Source: Spirodela intermedia
Lineage: Eukaryota > Streptophyta > Magnoliopsida > Alismatales > Araceae
Length of the DNA stretch: 64,000 bases
Direction of reading: 5' to 3'
Assembly: GCA_902729315.2 (NCBI GenBank)
Contig: LR746280.1
Span: forward strand, 3,738,501-3,802,500
This document shows, piece by piece, positions 49,561 through 61,497 of this stretch (positions are counted from its first letter, which is position 1; every line of letters starts with the position of its first letter). A model generated the notes under the pieces. The model made no database searches, was not told the origin of the DNA, and worked only from the letters and a program-made list of their open reading frames with translations. The position numbers and the translations under genes are program-made.

Positions 49561-51900
49561 ATTCGTCTGGCGAGTTTTCGTCTGGGTGACGGAGGTCACC
49601 TGATTAAATCTGTGAGCTACTCAACAACTAAGCATCAAATAAAAATTATATAGCAGAGAAAATGGTAAACGAGGCAAATACACTTCTATTGAACTAAAAA
49701 GTTCAGTGACGGAGGCCCGTGATGGCGACGAAATAGAAAAAAGTTCAGAAAATGCGGGTTTTTACTAATTAGATATTTGAATAACGTTTCTGAATAATAA
49801 CAAATAATTCAGCTAGTAATGAAAATATGGTTTCTTGATCTTAAACCTGTGCAAGCAACAGAATACGGAGGAACTGATGAAGTTCTGAACTCTAGCAGGG
49901 CGTGAATGATGCGTTAGTATACTAATATAAACAGATTTATCTTGTGACGTTTTACACTTTCAATAAAACCTTAACTTTGTCCGATTCAAACTGATGCCGC
50001 AATAATGCAGAAGATAAAGAAGATATCGGCTTGAATCCGAAACATTGTAATCTTGGGGACAAAACTGATCGAGAAACTTACCTGTATTGCCAATATATGC
50101 AAAATGACAAAACCTAAATAAAGTTCTAACTCTAATGTATAGTTAGTAAAAAAAGGAGATGAAAACAGTGAAAACTAAAACAACTGTGCAAAAGAATAAT
50201 CATGATAAATTAAGACTTTTTATCACCAGTTCCAATGCACAAAGGAACTTAGAAAAGAAGGGCTATAGCAATATAAAGCAGGATAGGAAACCCAGACGTA
50301 AATAAACTATGAACAACAGTTTATTTTTAAGTCGTCTTATGAAGGTCTGTACCAAGTGGTGTCACACAGAAGTATGACAGAGTACAAGTAACTCTAAATG
50401 GGCTTCAAACAAAGACTCTGAATAAAAGCTGACAAACTTGCAATAGACTTTGACAACGAGATATACTGAACAAATCTTGCCTACAGATTTGGACCTGCTG
50501 AAATCCAAAGCTGATCTAAGCTATGGACTCTGGCAGTCAGAAATCAAAAGCAGATCATACAGACAGACTTTGACACTTACAGAGCCTGAACCAAAAACCA
50601 CATTAACCACCTTCTAAGATTATCTTCTGTGGACAATACGATTTTATTCTTTGTACCACAAACCCTATAGTGACGAATAAGTGCTTCTTTTCAGTGCTAT
50701 TTCAATCTCTATTAGGCTACATCAATCTCTATTTTCTCAAGATAACTCGACCATCTCTGTTAGTATGGTTCAGTCTATAACAAAGATTTCTTCAGGATCT
50801 CTGATTGTCAGAGTCTGCTTTTGGTCATGTCAGAGTATTTTAAGTCTGTCGGTCAAAATTATTTGTCAGTCATTTCTGGATCCCTCTTTCTTGTGGAAGA
50901 TAAGAGCTTTTATGGTTTCAAGCCCATATCTTGTTTATCTGCTGCATTACTGTTGCATCAGTTGGTATTCAATGAGGAATGGAAGCTCCGTGATGAAAGA
51001 AAAAAAGTATATTTGGTCACGTTCTTGCATGGACTTATATGTCTGTTACCTCTATTTTAGCGGCTGAGATCACTGTATTAAATGTGGAAAGGCCAATTGG
51101 ATCAAGAAAAATTTTAAATTCAACAGTTGTCACCTATATAATGATGGTGAAACTCTTGGCAATATATTCTTATAAGTTAGGACAAATGCAAAAATAATAA
51201 GATTATGGTTCGTTCAAGCAGTAGTTAGCCATATATTGATTGTGTAAACTAGTGTCTCAGGAAAGAATATGGTAGATCATCTCAAAATATATTATAACAA
51301 ATATAAAACAGCATCAAATGTGAATACAAAAACCCAATCTTCCAGGATATTTAAAGTTCGTTGGGTAATAAATCAAAGGGAAAAAATATAATGTGTTACG
51401 GCAGTAATGCGGAGAAATCTTGTTCTGAACCCACAGATTCAAACTTCAACCTTTTAATCTACAATGAGGTGCCTGAGTGAACAAATAAGAAGTGTTCCCT
51501 TATCGAAATATCAGCTCACTGACGTTGTCGAATAGTCCACAGTTTTCTTATTTTTTTCATTGTAAGAAAAACAATACATTTTTCTCTTTGTTTCACTCAA
51601 TTCAGTTTTCTAGACTTCCGGTTACTGAAGAAGTTGAAACGTTGAATGAAAGACATAACTGTTTCCAGAATTGGAAATCACGAAAGATTCTATTTTTAGG
51701 CTATCCTTTTTTCTCTTATATTGCAAAGTTTTATACGTAGAACTATTATTTTTTCACCCTTTTTCACCTTTTTTCGTATTCTCATTTCCCTTTAATCATT
51801 TTAGAAACTTTAGCTTCATCAGTTCACTTAAAAATCATCAATCTTCTATAAAATCATGCAAATTCGTGTTGACCAATCTCTCAAAGCTGTGACATGTTCA
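49561..51900. other. AT-rich debris, no gene
   Basis: Retroelement-like sequence. A region at about 50,740-50,890 with repeated GTCAGAGT motifs resembles 42,420-42,545 and may be LTR material. Short plus-strand frames at 50,681-51,067 are unrecognised. Confidence 0.35.
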
Positions 51901-52260
51901 TCATCTGCTTTGATATCATTTAAGATGTTATAGTTGATCATATTCCCTTTTACTATAAATAAAAAGGTGATCAAAATCAAGGACAACAAATGAAAATTAA
52001 AAGGTTTCAAAACATAGTCCATCACTCTTAGAAAGGTACTTGGGGCGTTCGGTACGCCAAAACGCATGATCAACCATTGATAAACACCGATCTCAGTTTT
52101 AAGAAGATTTTCGAACCATAAAAAAAATTTAACTCTCTGTGTGGTATCAGCATGAAACCAACATGGCCTGGATAATGTCATGTGGCCAGCATCCATGTCA
52201 ATAACATCACATTGTACTGCGTCACTGGGTGTGAAGTTTTTTGCAATGCTATTTTTTTAA
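51900..52260 (-). pseudogene. Ty3/Gypsy reverse transcriptase relic
   Basis: The minus-strand frame reads GVYQWLIMRFGVPNAPSTFLRVMDYVLKPF. This is the Gypsy RT block G-YEWLVMPFGL-NAPSTFMR-MN-VL-PF. Upstream DAGHMTLSR...DTTQRVKFF corresponds to the DL-SGYHQI...EWKTAF region. Downstream the FDDILIYS motif is decayed (LILITFLFIVK). It is non-functional. Confidence 0.8.
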
Positions 52261-53949
52261 TCACTCCAGAGAAAATGTGTAGGAGACATATTTCATTTGT
52301 GTCCACACTAGTATAATGATTTTAATGATTATAGTGAGCGGAGACTTGGGCAGAAAGGTTTTCCCAACTTTTATTCAGTCATCCAACATGTACTGTAAAA
52401 GATTATAGTCATTAAACTGGGCAGAAGGGGCTGCAAAGCGATACTTTGTTGATTTTTTGCCTCCTTTTTTCATTTTGTTGATATATGATATTTTTGTCCA
52501 CACTAGTTTATACACCAATACCTTACCTAATCTTCTTTAAATCTTGATCGTATTTTATGAAGATTTCAAATACACTCATTTTTTAAAAAGAAAAGGAAAT
52601 GTACAGAGCTTTAATACACGCATGATGGTTTGATCTACTCATTGGGAGAGAGTCTTACTAACTCTGGCAAACTGATATAGAGAAATCTTGCTACGTCAAA
52701 AAGAATCCAACATTCAGAGTTCCATAAACTTGAATCCAAGATTTTGGATACGGGCTGAACCCTCAAATGCTAGCCTTAGGCCATATCTAATTGCAGGCGG
52801 GTACCTTTGGTGCAATAGATCTTCGGAAATGGAAATTTTCTCCCTGGGGGATGAAGGGAGAAACATGTTTGGCTAGAGCAGTGAAAAGGGATGCCATATT
52901 TCAAAGCAACTTTAAGCTACCAGCGAGTTCCCTCATTGATGCAACTTGGGAGAAGGCAATGTAGCGAGTGCCCTCATTGATGCTTGACATCTGCTATAGC
53001 CCAAGACAAAATTATTCTAGTGTGGAGTTTAAAGTTTGACTTCTACTGAAATATTTTAAGAGTATATGTTAATGATTATAATCGGTATAAAGTACAATCC
53101 GTATATTAGTGATGAGGTTGGATGTGAGAATCATGAAGCTAGACATGAATTAGTGAGAACAATCTGTATACTATATGATATGTCGTTCTCAATGCACACG
53201 TGAGTATAATCCCGGCATGCGAGTTGAGAGACATCCTTATTGACACTGATAAATGTGCCAAAGAATGAGTCTATTGCATCCAGGACTCCTCAGTTGAGTA
53301 TGTGCGTTCAAGCCAGTCCTTCCTGAGAGTCTTTTTCTGAGTGATCCTCTTGTATGACATCCCCAAAAAAACATGGCCTGTCTCAGGCGCAAGTGGGGAG
53401 ATCTCCACACCTCAAATCATGTAGATATGCAGTAATATAAACCCAGCAGTTGCCAAAAGCATTTGAACAAATTCATGAAGTATTGGAGCAAACTCCTCTT
53501 TTTCCAGCGCTCCTTCTTAAAGTGCACAAATGCCTTTTTCCCATGCTCTCCTTCTTAAGGTCTCCCAAGCCTTTTTCCAGCGATTTCTGTTCTCAAATCA
53601 TGTAGCTTATAGGGTTATTTCTTAAAAATACAAATTTTTATTTAATGCTAGAAGCTTCACGTCATTCTGAGAGTGGGATTTCATTCGCACAAACTGTGAG
53701 GATAAGTTAGAGAATTATAGACTTTGTTTTAAATGGAAAATTTTACAATAGTGAACTGAAAATATTTGAAACAGGTGGTTGATTTGCATTGGCCTGGAAA
53801 AGCTTTTGAGTTCATGAAGTTAAAAGATCGCTCAGAAGTAGTAAGGTGTTTCTGCAAGCCAAGAGTTTTCTTCAGTACGGTTTGAGAACAGATTTGAGAA
53901 AAGATTTGTTGGGGACTGACGAAGACAGAACTATAGTAGAGTATGATAA
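52261..53949. other. AT-rich debris, no gene
   Basis: Short local duplications only ('gcgagt-ccctcattgatgc' at 52,922 and 52,964; 'ctccttcttaa' at 53,508 and 53,546). No recognised coding or RNA feature. Confidence 0.4.
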
Positions 53950-54205
53950 TAAGCCAAAATATGTGCTTGCTTTCTTAGTGTAGCCTATATTTAGTCCCTC
54001 TTTCCTACATTCTTCTACTATGATTACTTGTCGTACCTCTTCACGAGGAGTGACTTTTTTGACCCCAAGAGGAGTGACTTTTTTGAGGGTGTCTTACTTT
54101 ACTATTATCTAAATTCCTATGGTTTCGTGTATAGTGGGCTAGTGATTTTGAGATAAGAAGTAGGCTGCGTTTTTTCCTTCTTGTTTTTTGGATTGAAAGC
54201 AGAGT

Positions 54206-54208
<3 letters not shown>

Positions 54209-54265
<57 letters not shown>
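54209..54265. repeat. (AG)n microsatellite in LINE-C 3' region
   Basis: A pure AG tract of about 57 bp. The paralogous site in copy B (about 56,807-56,870) is an imperfect GA-rich tract. Confidence 0.95.
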
Positions 54266-54271
<6 letters not shown>

Positions 54272-55604
54272 CAGTCCTATGGATATAGATCCATACCTTC
54301 TCAGGGGATCAAGCTGGCTTGAGTGTGAGAGATAATAGATGTGAACTGATTATTAGGAGAGTAATGATTAGAAGTGGTGTACTTGGGTGGGTCATACTAC
54401 GGCATGTCATTTGTCTTTTTCTGATGTCGGTGTTGACTTACTGCAAGCGATACACCACTGCTTATCTCTGGTAGGTATAAGCTTTTGCTAGATATGATGT
54501 CTACCTTGTGCTTTTGTAGGCATATCGTGCAAAAATGTGAAAACAGATCTTGGACAAGTGCATACTGCATTTGTAGGAAGCGCGTGTGTAGTCTGATTCA
54601 CCTCTTATAATTCGTGTGTAATGGCACTAATCTTATCAGTACGCTGCATGATTTTGCACTCGAATTATTGGATGATGCCGTGAAGGTGCTGTATTAGTCT
54701 TAAAAATCTAATAGTGAGAAAATATAAAGATAGTACTTCCTGTATAGTGTCGTAAGATGCCTCTTCCCCCTGTAGGTCCACAGTGAGCTTCATGTGCCCT
54801 TTCGGTGGTGGTCTCATTTTGATGGTGTTCATAGTGCCCCAAGTCTTTAGTGTCTCACTGACAGAGGTGGAGCGTGTCATGACAGGTGACATTACAGGAG
54901 GGTTATTCCAGAGCAATTGTGTGACGTGCCTTAAAATTTCTAGGGGACGCATTAACTGTCGTACAAAATGAGAGAGCTTTCACCCCTAACATGAACGTTA
55001 TGGAAATACGTATGTAGAGGCTACCCCTAGAGCTTCGCGATGAATCACAGAGTTTTTGGAAGATCTCTAACGGTGTCCGCAAGCGAAGAGTTGTACTAGG
55101 AATTCATAGTGCCTGTTCCCACGTGCCACTGGACTTTACTGGATCTGAAGCCAATGTTTTTATCAATCCGTCCACGCTTCCCGCCTTTTATCTCTGCCGG
55201 TGGGTTAGCCTACTTTCCATAGTTGACAGACACAAAAGTCTCTAAGATTGATCTCGCCGTTCTCATTGACTAAACGAGTTTCTTCTCAAGTATGTTATTA
55301 TGTCTTCAGGACATCGTTATATCTCTTCAGGACGTCATTTTATTGTGGACTTTTTCAACTAATATGAAGAGAGTGGGTGATAATGGATCACGCTACTATA
55401 AGTTTTGTGTGGCAGTGAATAAAGGGATGAAAGTACTATTCACCAGTAAGGAGAAGTAATTCTCCCTGACCCATGCATCAGCTAAGTCGATGAACTCGTC
55501 GGTGAATGCAAAGTGTTGAAGTATTTCAGTGTTGAAGTCTTACTTTTACATGTATTCAGGGACTATGTTAATTCATGGAGTAACATGATGTTATCATGAA
55601 TGTG

Positions 55605-55811
55605 TTATACTTTAACAAATTTGCATTGCTCTGAAGATATGAGCCGATCAAGGAAAACCCTCAGTCGTTCTCTAATGATTATAGATACAACCTTATAACA
55701 TACATTACAAAGAGTGATAGGCCAAAAGTCTCTAAAAAAAGTTGGGTTACTACCTTTGGGAGGAGGGCAATAAATGTGGTTTTTTACCTGTGAGGAAAGG
55801 CTTTGCGACAA
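55605..55811 (-). pseudogene. LINE-C reverse transcriptase fragment
   Basis: A 68-residue frame carrying the LINE RT motif P-F--FWPITLCNVCYKVVS-II--RL, equivalent to the family's FRPISLCNV-YK--SK--A-RL. It retains the SSEQCKFV element (canonical S-EQ-AFV). Confidence 0.85.
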
Positions 55812-58800
55812 AAGGATTCTTGGACGGGATATACTATATCTGTTCGAATGATCGATGAGCTCATATATCCTTGCACCTCTTCATCTTTCGTTACACTACA
55901 TTTACACATCGCCAAAAGTAGAAAACTTGATGAGGGCCGCTTGAAAAAGAAAATCAGTGAACATCTCCATCTGACGGGCCTGAGAGGCCTGCCTTCCTTG
56001 ACTTTTAGTGACTTTAAGTATGCAGTTGAAATCTCCAGGTATGAACCAAGGATAATTTACTGGTATAAGATAATCTCGTGACTTTTAGTGACTTTGATAG
56101 TGCTTTTCAAAGAGTCTAACAGTCTTAGTGTCTTTGTGAAGGATAAAGAATAGAGAATGTAAATTCTTGGCTAAGGCCAAATACTTTTATCGTGACATGA
56201 TGTGGCCCTTCAATGACCAACTTTAAAAAGTAAGGGCTCTTCTAGAACAACCAGATGTGATTTGTAAGGGTAGAATAGAAGTGTTCTAGAACGGGCGAGG
56301 ATGAAATGCAGGAATATGGACCTCTTTTTAAGAGAGGATGTAATATTACTGGACGTATAGTAAGACGTGTAAACCTCGTTGTTGTGTGTCATGAGGTGTT
56401 CCTGCAAGAGTAGAGTTTGTTGGAGTGTGTGGTTCTAAAAAATAATTAAATTGATGTAAAGTGGTGAGAAAAGAGTGGTTAGAGCAGTGAGGAGGATAGA
56501 ACAATAAGTCTCAATATTAACTTACCTTCCTAGTGTTACATGCACCTAATCTTTCTGGCCAAGATCTTCCTAATACCATCAGTTGCCGTACTTCCTGTAA
56601 GTAGGTAGGGGACCTTTTACCTCTCGAGGAATGACTTGGTCTATTTTTCTTGCTCTTTTTTTTTAATTTGAGGGCCGCTTCCTTTACCTCCACTATTGCC
56701 CACGATTTGGTGTATTAGGATAGTGATTATGGGAAGGGAAGTAGGTTTTCTATGACGGGCTACTCATTCTAAGAAAGGAAGTAGGCTGTCTCTTTTTTTT
56801 TTGGAAGGGAGAGAAAGAGAGTGAGAAAGAAGTAGAGAATAGAGAGAGACAGAGAGAGGAGAGAGGGTGAATCCTATGGATATTGATCCTTGTCATTGAT
56901 TCAAGCTGGTTGATGGTACTAATGAGATCTTTAGAGAGGTGCTGGTTGATGTGGTATAGACGAATAGTTCAAACGTTGGCAAATGCAAGGATGTGCTGAT
57001 AGTTCTGTTTGTCCTCATTGCTTGGGGGTGATAAAAAGTAGATGTGAGATGATTATGAGGAGAGTAATCTTTGGCACTGGTGTACTCGGGTGGATTGCGA
57101 TGTGCCTTGTCGTCCATCTTGTGCTGATAGCCAAGGTCCGTTCCACATCGGTGGTATGTGACGAGCACCATGATGATGTCATGGTTGTGGCATGTGATAG
57201 ACCTGAAATCAGAAACAAAGGAAACATGTACCTATATCTCCGTCGTGGTTTTTTGCGGCCAATGGTAGTCGCCCCTGGTCTCTTCCAAGGAATATGCCAC
57301 AACTGTGGAGGGGCCGATAGTGGAGTGCGGTAATAACTTAAAAAGGGTATGCCGAGTTGCTCGACTATATGAGTACCTTGGGCTTTGAGGGGCATGTCCA
57401 CTCAAGAAGAGAAGACTGTCTTTTGGCACGATCCGACTCCATACGTAGCAAGGTCGTTGGCTGTCTGATTCCCTTCTCGGAACTGATACGTAATGGTGGT
57501 GATGCGTCCTCCACATCTCATGATCCATTTCCAGATATTCTTGAGCCTTCAATGAGGACAAGAGTCTGCACGTAACATGTTCACTGACACTCTGGTGTGA
57601 GATTCTAGGATAATATTACTAATATGTTGCTCCTCACAAAGAAACAAACCATCCCGTATGGCCATGGCCTCTCCCACAGTGTTAGTCCATATATTATAAA
57701 AGTTTGAAAAGGCAAAAAGAACGCATCCTGTACTAGCATGTAGAATACCTTCTCCTTCAGCTGGTCTTGGGCTGCCTTGAGATCCTCCATTGACATTGAG
57801 TTTCTACCATCCAACACTTGGTGGTGTCCATCTAATAGATCGGATAGTAATTCGGGTCCATCCAAAAGCCTCACAAATAGAATGCGAGCATTTCATTTTG
57901 TTCGACACTAAAGAATGAGTGTTACGAAGCCATTGTATTATGTGCCTCATAATTTCTGTGGCACGTATCAGTTGGCCTGCAAATCGAGATGAGTTACATC
58001 CCGTCCATATTTCACATAATATATATGTTATGGAGATATGGTAAAAGGGACTAACCTTGATACTCGTCGGTGAGTCAATGACTCTCTTAAAGATCTCTTG
58101 TGGTGGTCTTGTAGGTTTGGACGAGAGCGTTGGAAGCTAATTCGTTAAAAGTTGACGGCAACACTCAACTGTGATAGCACTATGGAAGAATAGATGTTTC
58201 ATACTTTCGTTCGTCACGTTGGAGGAACAATGACATCTCCTCTCCACCTCTTGATCAGTGACAATCACTCAATCGTCAGTGGGTAGTCCTCGATGCATGA
58301 ACTTTAACTGGAAGAACAGAACACGAGGTGGGTTGGCCAGATACCATATGAGATTTCTTCGAAAAGTCTTTGGGGAGCGGTTTCTAAAGTATTCCTAAGA
58401 GGAGCTACAAGAGAAACTGCAATCTATGATAACTGTTTAGATGGGTTAGTTCTCAATTATGATGATGGCTGGTAACAAGTCCGACGGTAGTCCATGCCTG
58501 TCAATAAGTAGACGAGTGTCTCCTTAGAGAATCTGGGTGACCGTCAAGTGAGGCCAAGAGGGTGACACAAAAGAACATAGCACCGATGACGTAGTTCTCC
58601 TCCTCCAAATGAGTTTCTTTTGAAGCATGTTGAGTACATCTTGAAGGCGCCTAATACTTAAGCCACCCTCATCGGTAGGTCAACATGCTTTCTCTTAAGA
58701 AACTCGGTATTAGTGACGATGTCCCTGAAGTTGTCCATCCCATAAGAAAGACGTGCATGTTTATCTAATAATCTTTAAGATGGTGTCTGGTACCTCATGG

Positions 58801-59396
58801 ACTGCCAAAAGGTGTAATGGCATGCTCATCAAGACATGGTGTAACAACTAGATCTGTGCTCCAAGAGATCAAAGCTGTAGCTTCCATCCTGCTTATTTCT
58901 TCCTCAACTTGTCCATTGGGGCGTCAAAATAGTGTATGTGCCTAATGGATGTCTCACATCTATTGAGGAAGAGTATCACATCGTTCTACTATTGTTGAAT
59001 AAGTCACTGATTGATCGCTCGGATGAGAGATCGACTGAGGACTACTTTGACTAAGATGAAGAGGTGGGTGATAGTGGATCGCCCTGTCGTAAAGTTCTCG
59101 TGGCTGTGAAGAATGGTGTGGAGCTACCGTTCACTAATAAGGAGAAATGATTCTCCTTAATGTATGTATTGACTAAGTCAATAAAGTTGTTGGTGAACTC
59201 AAAGCATCTACAAACCTTAGTGAAAAAACTTTACTCAATCCTATCAAAGGCCTTTTCTATGTCTTATTTAATGATGATATTGGAGCCTTGAGAGTCATGG
59301 TTAAGAGACTGTGCTAGTTCATGTATAGTATATTGTTATCGTGAAGGGTTTAGGGATTTTTTTTTTTTTGGGGATAATTATCTTGGGCCGAACTTC

Positions 59397-59475
59397 TTGA
59401 GAGGTGACCCTTCCGAGGACTGCTCCCACTTGAGCACACTTAACTTCATAGTTCTTATGGGATCCGGTGGCAACT
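59397..59475 (-). ncRNA. 5S rRNA-like segment 1 (diverged)
   Basis: Reverse complement shows CCGGATCCCATAAGAACT, then a decayed A-box region and GGAAGGGTCACCTCTC in place of the 5S C-box GGATGGGTGACCTCC. It is the most diverged of the four fuller copies, likely a pseudogene or element part. Confidence 0.6.
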
Positions 59476-59515
59476 CTCTCACTTAGGGGGCTTAGGATTT
59501 AGGGTTTAAGGTTTT

Positions 59516-59543
59516 GATTATTATTATTATTATTATTATTATT
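59516..59543. repeat. (ATT)n microsatellite
   Basis: About nine ATT repeats between the terminal 5S-like piece and unit 1 of the array. Confidence 0.95.
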
Positions 59544-59689
59544 TAGATAACTATCTTGGGCCGAACTTTTCGAGAGGTCACCCATCCTGATACTTGACAC
59601 ACCCAAGCACTTTGGTGCCTCTCAGGCACATTCTTCGGAGATAGATGCCACTAACACGTCTCGACATTTGACAGGGGTGCCTCTCTACA

Positions 59690-59960
59690 CGTTCTTTAGA
59701 ACTGGGGGCGTCCTGGCATGGTGAGATGGATGCCGCATATGCCTCTCGGCATAAAGGCAGGGGTATATTTCGGCACGTTCTTCGGAGCTGGGGGCATCTT
59801 GGCATGGTGAGATTGATGCCACATATGCCTCTCGTCATGGTGGCAGGGGTGTCTCTTTACATGTTTTTCGGAGTTGGGGGCATCTTGGCATGGTGAGATA
59901 GATGCCACATATGCCTCTCGGCATGGTGGCAGGGGTGCCTCACGAAACGTTCTTCAGAGC
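59690..59960. repeat. 86-bp minisatellite block in unit 1
   Basis: GATGCCRCATATGCCTCTC recurs at 59,729, 59,815 and 59,901, giving an 86-bp period. Each repeat carries TTCTTCGGAGCTGGGGGCAT and GGTGCCTCTC. Related repeats fill 60,290-60,600 and 60,880-61,015 in the other units. Confidence 0.85.
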
Positions 59961-60058
59961 TGGAGGCATCTTGGTATGGTTGCGGAGGGGTTTGTAATGC
60001 GTGCCTGGTGGCATGATAATGCAGCGGTGCCTTTCAGCATATGAACAGCAAGCGTGTC

Positions 60059-60153
60059 GCAACACGTGCTCATGTACCTGCGACTCTTCCCAAGGAGGTC
60101 ACCCATCCGAGGACTACTCCCAAACACACTTAACTCTGGAGTTCTTATGGGAT
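60059..60153 (-). ncRNA. 5S rRNA-like segment 2 (best preserved)
   Basis: On the minus strand: CACCGGATCCCATAAGAACT, an A-box AGTTAAGTGTGT (5S has AGTTAAGCGTGC), then GGGAGTAGTCCTCGGATGGG and TGACCTCCTTGGGAA (the 5S C-box), followed after a short insertion by CGTGTTGC. The order and spacing match the middle and 3' half of plant 5S rRNA. The true 5S 5' end (GGGTGCGATCATACCAGC) is replaced by GGGAGAGTTGC. It is not a normal 5S gene, but the internal pol III promoter could be partly intact. Confidence 0.75.
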
Positions 60154-60663
60154 CCGGTGGCAACTCTCCCACTTAGGGCTTAGGGTTTTTTTTTTTTTGG
60201 GATAACTGTCTTGGGCCGAACTTTTCAGGAGGTCACCCATCCCAGTACTTCACATGCCCAAGCACTTTGGTGCCTCTCAAATATATTCTTCGGAGATAGA
60301 TGCCACTAGCGCCTCTTGACATTATGACAGGGGTACCTCTCGGCACGTTCTTTGGAGTTGGGGCCATCTTGGTATGGTGAGATGGATGCCACATATGCCT
60401 CTCGACATGGTGGTAGGGGTGCCTCTCGGCATTTTCTTTGGAGCTAGAGGTGGGGGTGCCTCTTGGCACATTCTTCGGAGCTGGAGGCATCTTGGCATGG
60501 TGAGATGGATGCCACATATACCTTTTGGCATGGTGGCAGGGGTGCCTCTCAGCATGTTCTTCGAAGCTCGGGGCATCTTGGCATGCTGACAGAGGGGTTC
60601 GTAACACATGCTGGGCAGCATGATCATGCAATAGTGCATTTCAACACTTGTAGAGCAGGCATC

Positions 60664-60736
60664 TCGCAACACATGCACACGTACCTGGGACTGCTCCCAC
60701 TCAAGCATGCTTAACCCCAGAGTTCTTATGGGATCC
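60664..60736 (-). ncRNA. 5S rRNA-like segment 3 (truncated)
   Basis: Reverse complement has GGATCCCATAAGAACTCTGG, an A-box-like GGTTAAGCATGCTTG, then GTGGGAGCAGTCCCAGGTAC. The C-box stretch is deleted, unlike copies 2 and 4. Confidence 0.65.
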
Positions 60737-61087
60737 AATGGTAACTCTCCCACTTAGAGGGGTTATTAGGGTTTAGGGTTTTTTTTTTTTGTTTTTTATT
60801 TTTTGGGGGATAACTGTCTTGGGCCGAACTTCTCGGGTGGTCACCCATCTTGGTACTTCACATGCCCAAGCACTTTTGGTGCCTCTCGACATGTTCTTTG
60901 GAGTAGGGGGCATTTTGACATGGCGAAATGGATGCCACATATGCCTCTCGACATGGTGACAGGGGTGCCTCTTGGCACGTTCTTCAAAGCTCGGGGCATC
61001 TTGGCATGGTGACAGAGGGGTTCGTAACACGTGCTGGGCCACACGATCATACAGCAATGCCTTTCAGCACTTGCACAACAAGCGTCT

Positions 61088-61193
61088 CACAACGCATGCA
61101 CACGTACCCGAAGACCTCCCAGGGCAATCACCCATCCGGGGCCTGCTCTCACCCGAGCACGCCTAACTCCAGAGTTCCTATGGGATCCGGTGG
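61088..61193 (-). ncRNA. 5S rRNA-like segment 4
   Basis: Reverse complement has CACCGGATCCCATAGGAACT, an A-box-like AGTTAGGCGTGCTCGGGTGA, then CCCCGGATGGGTGATTGCCC and GGGAGGTCTTCGGGTACG. Its minus-strand 5' end abuts the LINE ORF2 linker at about 61,207. Confidence 0.7.
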
Positions 61194-61497
61194 CAGCTCT
61201 CCCACTAAGCTGGATGCGTGATTTCTGGAGATAGAATAACTCCTGTCGTCGCACAACCTCATCAAGCTGGTCACTCACTCTACTCCTCCTTTCCCAAGCA
61301 GCATCTGAATATCTAGTTTGCAGTAGTCTTTCAACTTCTGCTAACTCTTTTTGCAATGCATCAACTTGGGTATGGACATTCTCATAGATATGTCGGTTCC
61401 ACCATTTAAGGTGGAGTTTGAGATTCCTTAACCTATGGCTAAGGTTCTCCATAGGAGAATCTGAGATCTGTCCATACCAGTGATTCCGTACGAAACT

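Larger units (their letters stand above)
53950..56420 (-). mobile_element. Degenerate LINE, copy C
   Basis: Minus strand, 5' to 3'. A decayed endonuclease at about 56,060-55,900 reads PGDFN followed by a K-QGRQ-SQARQMEMFTDFLF stretch, as in LINE endonucleases. The RT N-terminal block at 55,811-55,605 reads CPPPKGSNPTFFRDFWPITLCNV then YKVVSIIIRERLRVFLDRLIS and EQCKFV. RT fragments continue at about 55,520-55,310, parallel to 59,180-59,020 of copy B. A 3' region at 54,600-54,000 is paralogous to 57,170-56,600 of copy B and includes the (GA)n tract. Many stops and frameshifts. Confidence 0.7.
59345..61205 (-). repeat. Tandem array of 5S rRNA-derived units with embedded minisatellite
   Basis: About three and a half tandem units. 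Each unit, read in plus coordinates, has: (i) TTTTTTGGGGATAACT-TCTTGGGCCGAAC and a partial 5S-like end; (ii) a variable number of roughly 86-bp minisatellite repeats; (iii) a GTGCCTTTCAGCA..-GCAACACATGC linker; (iv) a fuller 5S-like segment ending GGATCCGGTGGCAACTCTCCCACTTAG; (v) TTAGGGTTT. Units: about 59,550-60,175, 60,190-60,755 and 60,800-61,205, with a terminal piece at 59,345-59,475. Size differences come from the minisatellite. Candidate sources are a Cassandra (5S-carrying TRIM) LTR or a 5S-derived SINE. No clear target-site duplication was found. Confidence 0.75.

Noticed and set aside
57015-57561. Overlapping 109- and 128-residue minus-strand frames as a new gene
   Set aside because: They lie in the 3' RNase H and tail region of LINE B, matched in part by copy C, and are frame-broken.
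60059-60153. Functional 5S rRNA gene
   Set aside because: The 5' third of 5S is replaced by unrelated sequence and the downstream segment has insertions, so it is a 5S-derived element part.
59578-60631. His/Cys-rich repeated minus-strand frames resembling repetitive peptides
   Set aside because: They are generated by the 86-bp minisatellite; frames differ between units and are broken, and no start context is conserved.
59345-61205. CRISPR-like or other spaced repeat array
   Set aside because: Plant nuclear context, repeat units are contiguous and diverged, and there are no unique equal-length spacers.
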